Below, in pieces: positions 30,303-39,829 of a DNA stretch of 45,000 nt (positions within the stretch are counted from its first letter, which is position 1; the number at the start of each line of letters is the position of its first letter). The translations under genes were made by a program, and so were the position numbers. Under the pieces are notes generated by a model. That model was not told where the DNA came from. It was given only the letters and a program-made list of their open reading frames with translations, and searched no databases. The DNA is from Mesostigma viride (Eukaryota > Streptophyta > Mesostigmatophyceae > Mesostigmatales > Mesostigmataceae): NCBI GenBank assembly GCA_009746045.1, contig RPFO01000079.1:1273285-1318284 (forward strand), read 5' to 3'.

Positions 30303-32934
30303 GGATATGCCGAGGTGCTCTCCTTATGTCCATGTCTGCATTTGGCACAAGGCACAATGCATCGCTCCAAAACGGCAGTCAGTTCGGCGACCCAGGCATC
30401 GCGGTATTGTTCGCCGCCTTCTCGCTCGGCGTAAAGCGGTGCGGCAACGCAAGCATCCTTCCTCACAGCGCGGGGAAAGCATCCCTCCCCCTCCCCCGCC
30501 ACCTTCCCCGCAAAGGGAAATAGTGTGGCATATGATACGTTTCGTACGCAGACTATACATCATACGCAGCTTTGCCGTACGGATGTTAAACGTATGCCTA
30601 CGGATACGCGTACTCTTGCGTATTACGTACTCTCACGTATTATCTTTCTCTGCTTCCCCGCCACCCCCACCGCCACCGCCACCGCCACCGCCACCGCCAC
30701 CGCCACCGCCACCGCCACCTTCTCCGCCACCTTCTCCGCCACTTTCTCCGCCACCTTCCCATGTTGGAGCACCTCCACCTGCGGCAGCGCCGGCACCGAT
30801 TGGTCAGCACGGCGGACAACCGTTTTCCAACGTACGTTGCCCTTCCATGTCGTTATCTCATTTTCCCGTTCGAACTCGCTCATGCTTGGTAGCGACATGG
30901 TCTGGAATGTTCTTGTTGTAAGCATCTTTCCATGATAATGGAGTTATTTGCATATAAGGCAGTTAGTGAGCTTCATAATGGCAACTTATGTTTATGGCGT
31001 CCCCAGCTAATTGCACCCACCAAATCCATGACTATGTTGTAACTTGTAATTAGTTTCTGAACATCGTGTTTAATTTCTTATGTTGCTGACCCAAAACAGG
31101 GAAGTTCAAGACAAAATCCAACACCAGTGCCCAGTTGTGAAGGCACAAACAAGGCAACCAGGAAAAGGAAGGCCTCCTACAAGTGTGCTCGCAGAGGTAT
31201 TTCTGGGAGGCGCTGCTGTGACAACACGGGCACCCATCCGGACAATCCACTTGTGGCCGGCCTTGAACCACTTCAATTCGTTGGCTCTCATTTATACTGC
31301 ACGGGGTGCGCGGATGCTGTACGCTCCAAGAAAAGGTACGCTTGGGTATGCGCGTGTTGTTTTTACTCTACATGTCATCAATACATTGAACAACCTTTTT
31401 CTGATTTGCGTCGTTTATCAAGCACAGTCTCTTAGTTGCCTTAGCTTTCATGGTGTTCACCAAGGCCATATCAAATATTGTAGTAGTGCATAATGTAACT
31501 CTTTTGGCTGAATGTTCTTTGGGTTTTGTTGATTGGCCTGTGATTGGTCTTTATGGCCTGCTAGTTTTGGTTTACGGTATGGTTTTGCTTGGAAATAGAT
31601 TTTTATTCTACAGAAGCCTTATTGCAGCGTTTATGGTAGATGAGCCCGTTTGGCAGCCCTATGCCGGGCGTAATCTTATCTTAACCTCGTGGCTTGTCCT
31701 TTCCTACTAGCACATTACTGACAAGCCACACACAACATGGGGTCGCAAGAAAACCTTAGCATAGCGCTCCATGGGGTGTTCATGGCAAGCCCAATGCGTG
31801 GTGGCTAAATGTTTAACCTGACTCGGGGGCTCGGCGTGCCATGCTTCCAAGTTCGTTGTCTCTTTTCATTAATATAACTCTCCCCATTTGTTACCCATTT
31901 GTCCCGCATTGTCTTACATGAATGCTTTGTACTTTGCTGTATTCCGTGTTTGTGGCGTTTCAATATCGAGCAGCACCTTGAGCACTACGGAGATTAACCA
32001 ATTTATTGACGCCCTGAAGCCTTACCCCAATGTTGACTGCGGTCAAATATATGAGACCCCCAAGCTCGCTAATCAGGCGCTCGACAAAGCCAACAAGCAA
32101 GAGCTCAAGAATGGGCCCCTAAATTTTCACGACCTCAACTGGGTGTTGGTGTTTTGCGATAAAGGTCCAAAGCAAAGGGTCCTTTTGCGATCTAGCTTAC
32201 CAACCAACAGAACCGCTGACTATTTGAGCGGCGAGGGCGAAAGGGCAAACTGCAAGCCTCGTTGTAGACGAAACGAGAGCAATGCACAAAAGACATCAAA
32301 AGCTTGCGCCCCGCCTTCGGACACCCCACTGGATGCCGCCCCGGCTGCCGTGCCCTCTGCCCCGGCTGCGGTGCCCTCCGCCCCGGCTGCCGTGCCCTGC
32401 GCCCCGGCTGCCGTGCCCTCCGCCCCGGCTGCCGTGCCCTGCGCCCCGGCTGCCGTGCCCTCCGCCCCGGCTGCCGTGCCCTGCGCCCCGGCTGCTGTGC
32501 CCTCCGCCCTGGCTGCGGTGCCCTGCGCCCCGGCTGCTGTGCCCTCCGCCCCGGCTGCTGTGCCCTCCGCCCCGGCTGCCGTGCCCTGCGCCCCGGCTGC
32601 CGTGCCCTGCGCCCCGGCTGCCGTGCCCTGCGCCCCGGCTGCCGTGCCCTCCGCCCCGGCTGCCGTGCCCTGCGCCCCGGCTGCGGTGCCCTCCGCCCCG
32701 GCTGCGGTGCCCTCCGCCCCGGCTGCGGTGCCCTCCGCCCCGGCTGCCGTGCCCTGCGCCCCGGCTGCCGTGCCCTGCGCCCCGGCTGCCGTGCCCTGCG
32801 CCCCGGCTGCCGTGCCCTCCGCCCCAGCTGCCGTGCCATGCGCCCCGGCTGCGGTGCCCTCCGCCCCGCGGGGTGCATCATCAACATTAGCTGCCGGACA
32901 AGAAGTGCAGGAGGATGATCCGGACAGCGATTCA

Positions 32935-33026
<92 letters not shown>

Positions 33027-33693
33027 CGACTGCCCGACTGCCCGACGGCCCGACGGCCCGACTGCCCGACTGTCCGACTGCCCGACTGCCCGACTGCCCG
33101 ACTGCCCGACTGCCCGACTGCCCGACTGCCCGACTGCCCGACTGCCCGACTGCCCGACTGCCCGACTGCCCGACTGCCCGACTGTCCGACTGCCCGACTG
33201 CCCGACTGCCCGACTGCCCGACTGCCCGACTGCCCGACTGCCCGACTGCCCGACTGCCCGACTGCCCGACTGTCCGACTGCCCGACTGCCCGACTGCCCG
33301 ACTGCCCAACTGCCCGACTTCCCGACTGCCCGACTGCCCGACTGCCCGACTGCCCGACTGCCCGAAGTCCTGTCCGACTGCCCGACTGCCCGACTGCCCG
33401 ACTTCCCGACTGCCCGACTTCCCGACTGCCCGACTGCCCGACTGCCCGACTGCCCGACTGCCGGACTGCCCGACTGCCCGACTGCCGGACTGCCCGACTG
33501 CCCGACTGCCGGGCTGCCCGACTGCCCGACTGCCGGACTGCCCGACTGTCCGACTGCCCGACTGCCCGACTGCCCGACTGCCCGACTGCCCGACTGCCCG
33601 ACTGCCCGACTGCCCGACTGCCCGACTGCCCGACTGCCCGACTGCCCGGCTGCCCGACTGCCCAACTGCCCGACTGCCCGACTGCCAACCTAA
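30303..33693 (+). CDS. spliced gene of unknown family carried by the 7.7-kb element
   Basis: Three exons join with matching phases: 30303-30831 (donor GTACGT), 31100-31335 (acceptor AAAACAG, donor GTACGC) and 31974-33693 (acceptor CGAGCAG); phases are 0 then 2. A usable ATG is at 30307. The first exon is Arg-rich and then Pro-rich through a CCGCCA microsatellite, ending HGGQPFSN. The second holds a Cys/His cluster: SCEG, then [16 protein letters not shown] and [10 protein letters not shown], suggesting zinc binding. The third starts [20 protein letters not shown], continues with [15 protein letters not shown], then about 25 copies of a seven-residue repeat AAVP(S/C)AP, then runs into ACGC and octamer repeats before TAA at 33691-33693. 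I do not recognise the family. The zinc-like cluster suggests nucleic-acid binding (inference). The C-terminus in the octamer array may be fortuitous. Confidence 0.5.
30657..30760. repeat. (CCGCCA)n microsatellite
   Basis: A hexamer run followed by the variant TTCTCCGCCACC. It encodes poly-Pro in the exon frame. Confidence 0.95.
32334..32870 (+). repeat. 21-bp minisatellite encoding AAVP(S/C)AP
   Basis: About 25 units of GCTGCCGTGCCCTCCGCCCC type. Period 21 keeps the reading frame, and Ser and Cys versions (TCC or TGC) are interspersed, with few other changes. Confidence 0.9.
32932..33028. repeat. (ACGC)n microsatellite
   Basis: About 24 copies, encoding THAR repeats in the frame of the preceding exon. 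Confidence 0.95.
33029..33690. repeat. octanucleotide array (CCCGACTG)n, about 80 copies
   Basis: Mostly perfect 8-mers with scattered variants (TCCGACTG, CCGGACTG, CCCAACTG, CCCGACTT). The octamer contains no stop in any of six frames, which explains large overlapping open frames on both strands. Confidence 0.95.
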
Positions 33694-33913
33694 CGAACTC
33701 CCTCTCACTGCGTCTCTCTCTGCTGGGCTTCCTTTTCCCTTTTTCTCCCCCGTTATTGTATTGTGGTTGTGCATGTGCATGTAATGCCCATATGTACGCA
33801 AATAGAAAAAGAGATTCCTGAAGTTTTTCATCCATAGCTTGTCACGAATCATTGTTTGTGTGTGGTTGAGTCCAGGGTTCTAAACTCAGTGCTTGTCTAT
33901 TTGCTCTTAATGC

Positions 33914-34084
33914 AGGAGGTGGTGACCGAGCTTTCGGCATGAAGATTCCAAGACTACCCTCATATTGGAGCATTATCAGCTGGCAGCTGCAAATGCCCAA
34001 GGGCTGCAATGGATGGAGCTCTCGAGTTGAAGGGCCCATTATCATAAAGGCCTGCCTTCACGTTGGCCATGTTACACAGTCATG
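33914..34084 (+). other. possible 3'-terminal exon within the 7.7-kb element
   Basis: TTTGCTCTTAATGCAG forms a good acceptor. The following frame encodes GGDRAFGMKIPRLPSYWS and more, ending in TGA near 34082, followed shortly by AATAAATTAATAAA, a possible polyadenylation signal. I cannot find the matching donor upstream, so its link to the gene at 30303-33693 is open. Confidence 0.3.
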
Positions 34085-36194
34085 AATGAATAAATTAATA
34101 AACACGTAGACAGCGTCAGCATATTTCCTGATGGAATGGGGAAGGGGGGATGGGGACAGTCATAAGCTAGCCGCAGTGGTGCAGTATCATGTGTCTTATA
34201 TGCATACTGCTATAAAACTGGGCACCTTGAAAATTTTCCTCGTGGGCTAGCTAGGATCCATGCGACAACTGGATGATTGTGAGGTTCTTCAACATCTACC
34301 TGGTCAGTAATAAAGTTGCAGTAGTAAGTAAAGTTGCAGGTGGCCGGCCAACACAAGGTATGCGTTGCTAACATTCAACACATGCATGCGTCTGCTGATT
34401 TAATAATGCATACCGATGCTGGTTGACCTTGATAGCTAATTTATTGGCGGATCCACACGTCACGTTGCCGTAAGTAATAATCATAAGATGTCATGATTGA
34501 CTGCGTCAACGAGCATACATCCCCATTGGAATGGTTGAGCAATGAGCCCCGACCAAATTATCAGTCAAACCTTAATTTGGGTTGAAAGAGCGTCAAACAC
34601 ATTCTTGATTGTCCAAATTCTTACTATATGATCTGACGTGCATCCATCCTCACAATGCCAATGGCCGCTATCTCATGGATGACAGGAACATGTTTCCTGC
34701 TCTAAAATTAAATTAAATAAATTATAGCATGCCTCGGTGGGGTGGGCATGTAGCACCTAGAGTGCTTTCCAGTCCCTGTAAGTTGCACAGTGGGAAAGGG
34801 GCAAAGACACCTGCGTCCTCACTCATGCCCGAAGGCAGGCCACAGCTGCGTTCAACGCTCGTTGGACTATGGCAAACTGTGGGTGTGCTAAAGCTGAAAT
34901 ATGCGCGAGTATGCTGGTATGTTGGCTGCTCTAAGGACCGAGCCACTGATGGCCAGTGGTGGAATCATCTTGCACGTAGTCTAGCTAGCCAACCCCAACA
35001 CTGTCCCAAGGTACCTAGCCACAAAGACCCCACTAGCTGCAGGCATGGGTGCCAACAAAGTGTGATTCGGCTAGGATCGGCTCCCAAACATGCGAGCCAT
35101 ACATGTGTGCTTTACATTTACGCACACACTGACAACCTCAGCCCAGGTCGATCCACGTTGGTTGACATTAGACAACGTATTGACGCTGTAATTACCAAAT
35201 AAGCAAAAAAGCTCACCATGGGCTCAACAATTTTCAGGCACGGCATGTGCACGGCAGTTGCCTGCACCTATTTTACAATGCACGTCAGTGGTAAAAAGCT
35301 TGGTACTGTATTTCATTGATATTTGTAATGCCATCCTTGCCTGCATGTCCCAAGGGCTACTCCAAAAAAAGAAGAAGCAGTATCAACGACAAGCTTTCTA
35401 CTTTAGGACACAAGGATCCCTATACAAACACTCATACAAGAACAAACCCAGCATTCAACAAACCCATCACCAAATGATACAGTGGTCAGTCACACTCTGC
35501 AACACTAAACTTGAAGGATACAGCAACACTAGCAACCTACGCAAAATAAGCAAGATACTGTAACAGATACATGTGGTCCAGTTCCCAGATACGGGCTGAC
35601 AGTTCCGCGAGGGCCGACAAGGTGTGCTACCAAGCTTTACGCAGAAAATCAGAAGAGAAAGGCGCGCACGATGACCGCGTCCAGACGCATTTCCCGGTAT
35701 ATCTCTTCAAGGTCTACTTGGAAACTTGGTAGCGAGGTATGGAGAGGCAATGCATAAAAAGCTCGGAAGCTAACGAGAGAAGGCAGGGTGGGGGGAAGAA
35801 GACAGGACGGGACGTTGGAGGAACGCATGAGACGGAGGGAGGGAGCGAGCAAGGGAGGGAGGGAGGGAGAAAAAAACGAGAGAGGGAAAGATTGCCAGAC
35901 AAAAGATCGATTCGAAGAGGAAACTAAGTGTGCCGACATTACTGCGAGTAGAGAAAGCAGAATTTTTATTGCTATGGATCCCAGGGACGTCAAAGACTGT
36001 TTGTCTCCTACTTTAGACAAATTAGGGTCCGATGATTATACTTTAGAACAACCATGGCATTCTCGTCGCCCAACTTCCCGGCTGCGCAATTGCCAGGCAA
36101 TAGTCACTACTGCATCACAAAGAAACCAGATTTTTGCCACCTTCAAGCGTAAATTGCCAGCACCTTGGCAAAAATAATGCAATGATGCCAATTG
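34085..36194. other. right part of the 7.7-kb element, no recognisable gene
   Basis: A minus-strand copy of the LINE/SINE hairpin and AT tail lies at about 34705-34775 (AATTAAATTAAATAAATTA, then GGGCATGTAGCACC). A GGGA-rich tract is at 35830-35870. Open frames at 34729-35202 and 35788-36177 have no features I recognise. Confidence 0.45.
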
Positions 36195-36413
36195 CATCCT
36201 TGACTGCGCTTGTAGTCAACAAAGAAATTAGCCAAGTCCTACAGTAATTGGCGCGGCAGGCCCTTTTTTCCCGCGTAACTCGTGTGCCGGTCCGGCGCGG
36301 CGTGGCCTGGGCAGGCGCGTCGGACTTAGTGCGGTGGTGTCCCGGAACCCCGCACTCACCCCCGCACTAGAGTTTGTGTCATCAGAGCCAAATTATGCGC
36401 TTTCCGTCTCACC
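36195..36413 (-). repeat. right terminal inverted repeat and target duplication of the 7.7-kb element
   Basis: Reverse complement of the left repeat, starting CATCCTTGACTGCG and ending CCAAATTATGCGCTTTCC, then GTCTCACC. The visible changes are one G/C difference and one extra T near the tip. Confidence 0.9.
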
Positions 36414-36555
36414 GCGTCGGCAGTCCCCTATTCGGAAATCCCGGATCATATGTACTCCACACTATGTACTCTTGGAGTACATAGTGTGCCACCCTATGTA
36501 CTCTTGGAGTACATAGTGTGGAGTACATAGTCACTCCTTCCTATGTAATACCGGT
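36414..36555 (+). repeat. fourth unit of the 153-bp cruciform satellite
   Basis: Palindromic core at 36452-36526, nearly identical to the copies at 28442-28516 and 28595-28669 and in the same orientation, although the intervening repeats are inverted. This shows the array was split by the insertion. Confidence 0.93.
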
Positions 36556-36660
36556 GTAATCATGCGTAATCATGCGTAATCATGCGTAATCATGCGTAAT
36601 CATGCGTAATCATGCGTAATCATCAGAGTAATCATCAGAGTAATCATCAGAGTAATCATC
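36556..36660 (+). repeat. decamer/dodecamer minisatellite
   Basis: About six copies of GTAATCATGC followed by about three of AGAGTAATCATC. Confidence 0.93.
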
Positions 36661-36682
36661 GTCCAGACAAGCTGCACTGCCC

Positions 36683-37147
36683 CTAAGACCCTAACTTACA
36701 CAAGATGGCGATGGTCGTCGCCGGCAGCTCGACAAGTTCAGGGCAGCACGAAATAAGACAGGCAAGCCGACGCTGGCGCTCATCCCAATGAGGCCATTCA
36801 TCCGAAGCAGCCTCCATAACCTGGCCGCTCTTAGGGTGGCGAATCGGGGCGTCGTTGTCGTTGCGGAGCTTCAGCACGCTTGTCACAGCGGCGTCATTGT
36901 AGGCGAGTAAGGTATCGATGTCTGCCAGGCTCAAACGCTGGCCTGGCATGTAGAATGAGGAAGAAATGGCGTCCGGCAAGGAGGTTTCAGCAGCTATCGG
37001 AGTTGCTTCCGAAGTTGCTTCCGAAGTCTTGGATCGCTTGTTAGCGGCGTTCTTGGCGACGACAATGTCGTGGGCGATTTTGTTTGCAGCAATCTGGGCA
37101 TCAATAGAATCGGCGGCAAGAGCTGAAGACGATGCGGGGACCTCCAT
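36683..37147 (-). CDS. hypothetical protein, 154 residues
   Basis: From ATG 37147 the frame runs to 36683. It begins MEVPASSSALAADSIDAQIA and continues with an Ala-rich helical stretch with NKIAHDIVVAKNAANKRSK, then LSLADIDTLLAYNDAAVTSV, and ends ACLISCCPELVELPATTIAI. Composition is protein-like and it is not a repeat artefact. No known domain, signal or membrane segment is seen. It could be an exon of a larger gene or a mobile-element relic. Confidence 0.35.
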   Translation of the reverse strand: MEVPASSSALAADSIDAQIAANKIAHDIVVAKNAANKRSKTSEATSEATPIAAETSLPDAISSSFYMPGQRLSLADIDTLLAYNDAAVTSVLKLRNDNDAPIRHPKSGQVMEAASDEWPHWDERQRRLACLISCCPELVELPATTIAILCKLGS

Positions 37148-37362
37148 AGCTACGTTTAATAGCACCTAGACGAGGGCAGGGGGCGCAGGCACACTGATCA
37201 CGTGCGTGGTGCCGCCATAATGTGCAGAAAAATAGCGAGATCTGCTGGGCAGGCCGCTGGCGATAACTTGCGAAATCCTGGGCGATGGCTGCCAAAAATT
37301 AGATCGGCGTGTTCGTCATCAAAAGGCGAGTCTATTGCAATTTACCCGACCAAATTTCATCA

Positions 37363-37598
37363 TGGAGGGAGGGAGGGAGGGAGGGAGGGAGGGAGGGAGG
37401 GAGGGAGGGAGGGAGGGAGGGAGGGAGGGAGGGAGGGAGGGAGGGAGGAGGGAGGGAGGGAGGGAGGGAGGAGGGAGGGAGGGAGGGAGGGAGGGAGGGA
37501 GGGAGGGAGGGAGGGAGGGAGGGAGGGAGGGAGGGATGGATGGATGGATGGATGGATGTTCTTAATTAATTAATTAATTAATTAATTAATTAATGGTC
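37363..37598. repeat. compound microsatellite: (GGGA)n, (GGAT)n, (TTAA)n
   Basis: About 43 GGGA units with two GGA interruptions, five GGAT, GTTC, then TTAATTAA units. The order resembles a LINE-type tail (tetranucleotide tract then AATT). Confidence 0.95.
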
Positions 37599-37639
37599 AA
37601 ATTAAAGGCAATCATGGTACATGAAGCAAGACAAATCAT

Positions 37640-37880
37640 GCCTGGACGCATGGCGATGTAAGAGCCCCCCCTCCCCCACGCCAGGAGGAAGGGGTGCGTG
37701 ACTGAGTAGAGTAGTTAGGATTTTGTATTAGAGAGACAACTTTGTATATTATCAAGGAGACAACTTTGTATATAAGATTAGAGTGAGATCAGCTAGTCTT
37801 CGCGGCTCAGTTCTAATGCACCCACCCCCATCAGTCCATGGAATACGTGCTCCTGCTCCAGATCCTTAATTAAGGCCAAA
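37640..37880 (+). mobile_element. SINE-like relic related to 2016-2235
   Basis: Shares a C-rich start (CCCCCCCTCCCCCACG), CGCGGCTCAG, CCCCATCAGTCC, ATGGAAT and a TTAATTAA end with the candidate at 2016-2235. It lacks the B-box half and the clear hairpin. A duplicated AGACAACTTTGTATAT lies at about 37734-37775. Confidence 0.45.
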
Positions 37881-38019
37881 ATGAGTCCCTTCCAAACAAC
37901 GTTTGCACTTAGATAGTTAGACGAATTATGCCCGACGAAGCTGGAACTTAACAGCCACAATGAATTACGGTTGTTCAGACCTTGTACAACGCCTCAGGGC
38001 ATTTGGAGCCCTGAATGGT

Positions 38020-38140
38020 AACAAATGCTAACAAGGTAGTGTTGCTATCAATAATGATTTTAAAAATTAATATGATGTCATTAATTAATTAATTAGTTAT
38101 CAACATCACTCCGTTGGGAGTAAATGTAGCACATATCCCT
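38020..38140 (-). repeat. LINE/SINE 3' hairpin and AATT tail inside copy 1 of the duplication
   Basis: The + strand reads CATTAATTAATTAATTAG, then ACTCC-GTTG-GGAGT, then ATGTAGCAC. This is the reverse-complement form of the module at 1956-2015 and 20326-20382. Confidence 0.65.
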
Positions 38141-38519
38141 GAGAAGGGGCATATGGCTTTTAATACATTCTAGGCTACTTCATGCAAGGGTGGGAATGTA
38201 AGCTACCCCTGCTCTAGGTGCACCAGGGCACCTGCACCACCATGTCATATTACAACCAAAACTGGTCGTCATCATGCAAGCATCTGAAGCATGGTCGCAA
38301 AACTTCGTGTGCAAAATCTCATGTCATAAGGAGCCCAACATTATGACAATTGCCAGGCTTTGTAAAGATTTTTGATTTAACGATGACTACAGCACAAACA
38401 GTGAGCGAAACCCTGGTGCATGTGAATGCCTGAGTGGCGACTGTTCCTAACAGAATGCAAGATGTAAGGTAGACATTGCGAGTATGCCACAAATGTGTGA
38501 TGTGCAGTGCACATGCATG

Positions 38520-38577
38520 TGAGCTACCATGGTCCGGATTCTCCCGATTTCTGGCCTGCGCTGGTTGTCTCCTTGAT
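38520..38577. repeat. dispersed ~57-bp element, copy C
   Basis: Present between GTGCAGTGCACATGCATGT and GTATACCCCATGACACC. Copy 2 of the duplication (near 42475) has no such block between the same flanks. Related copies are at 6343-6390 and 19139-19198. Confidence 0.75.
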
Positions 38578-38859
38578 GTATACCCCATGACACCATACTT
38601 CTAAACTACTTAAGAACCTTGGCACATTGCAAAATGGGAAAGAAAGCTGAACAATACATGCAACATCACTCACTAACACAGCCATGTGATTGCTACCAAC
38701 ACGTACCATGTACATCCTGTGTGAAATTATTGGCAACGACACGCCAAGCAAACGCCAAGGTATAGTATAACTGCGACAGGCTGGCACATGTCACCTGGCA
38801 TCCACGTATGCTCACCCCAAGGCATTGGCATATCCCCATGTCTATATCCGTTGCCCTTT

Positions 38860-39665
38860 GTGCGTACCGAGTCACCCATGCAGTCACCCACCCATGCATC
38901 CACCTGGCCCACCCACACAAGTACTCATACACTTGCGCACCTGAGTACCCAGCCACCCACTGGTCCACCCACCCGGTGACCCAGCCAGCCAGCCACGCAC
39001 CTACTAAACCAACCTATCTAACCACTCGTGCACCCAGGCACCCAGCCACATACCCACCCACTGGGACATCCACCCACCCAGCTAGCCACATATGCAATCT
39101 ACCCACCTAGGCAATAAGGAGGCATTCACCCATCCTTTTATCCAGGCACCCATTACTAAAACCACGCAGCCACCTAACCACCCAGCCAGCTGGCCCCATG
39201 TGTGCCCACCAGGCCGCCCACCCCTGACCCACCCACGCCCCTTCCCACTCGACCACTCTTTCCCCCCATACCCTTATACCCACCGACCTGCACCCACTCA
39301 CCCTCACACATCCACATCCTCTCAGCCAGTCACCCACCCATCTCACCCCTAACATGCACAGCCCTCCACCCGCGATAGGTGAGTCGATCCCAACTACAAA
39401 ACCACCCACCCACCCATATCCGTGCACCCACCCACCCATCTACCTTCCCCATCGCTCACCCCACCCACTTCTAATCACAGCTACACATCCACCCGCCACA
39501 AACCAACGGTGCAAATCCTCCAGCCCATGCAACAGTTTCACTCAGGCATCCAACAATGCACCCACCTAGGAGTTCCCAAACCCCGTCGATCCCCCAGCCA
39601 CCTGGCGATTCACTTATAAGCAACCACCCTTGCACCCATCCACCCACCATAACCACCCACCCACC
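38860..39665. repeat. CACCC-rich degenerate repeat
   Basis: Short words CCACC, CACCCA and GCCACC recur at irregular intervals with almost no G runs. The matching part in copy 2 is 42770-43640. Open frames here (GWV-type on the minus strand) are compositional. Confidence 0.7.
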
Positions 39666-39668
39666 CGC

Positions 39669-39810
39669 CCTCCCTCCCTCCCTCCCTCCCTCCCTCCCTC
39701 CCTCCCTCCCTCCCTCCCTCCCTCCCTCCCTCCCTCCCTCCCTCCCTCCCTCCCTCCCTCCCTCCCTCCCTCCCTCCCTCCCTCCCTCCCTCCCTCCCTC
39801 CCTCCCTCCC
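39669..39810. repeat. (CCCT)n microsatellite, about 35 copies
   Basis: A perfect tetranucleotide run inside the duplicated segment, absent at the equivalent position in copy 2 (near 43610). Confidence 0.96.
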
Positions 39811-39829
39811 GCCACCCCACCCACCCACC

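Larger units (their letters stand above)
28709..36405 (+). mobile_element. 7.7-kb DNA transposon-like element with ~209-bp terminal inverted repeats
   Basis: The sequence at 28719-28927 recurs inverted at 36195-36403 with about one substitution and one single-base indel in ~209 bp. Both ends sit exactly at a junction of the 153-bp satellite. GTCTCACC flanks both sides (28701-28708 and 36406-36413) and is single copy at intact junctions (28397-28404, 28549-28556), so the empty site can be reconstructed. An alternative is a 9-bp TTTCCGTCT duplication with slightly different ends, because TTTCCGTCT is also present at both ends. An 8-9 bp duplication with long inverted repeats fits Mutator-like elements best, with hAT or KDZ-type elements as alternatives. 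No recognisable transposase is inside. The cargo includes an intron-containing gene on the + strand and several tandem repeats. Confidence 0.82.

Noticed and set aside
32192-33852. Minus-strand frames of 300-547 codons ([16 protein letters not shown] repeats)
   Set aside because: They are reverse-strand readings of the 21-bp and 8-bp repeats; the plus-strand exon with matched splice phases explains the unique part better.
28709-36405. A Polinton/Maverick or viral integrant
   Set aside because: The element is too short, has no polymerase, integrase, capsid or ATPase features, and the duplication is 8-9 bp rather than 6 bp.
37202-37573. Gly/Arg/Glu (GGREGGRE) frames at the GGGA array and the matching PSLP frames at 39556-40026
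   Set aside because: They are translations of GGGA/CCCT microsatellites.
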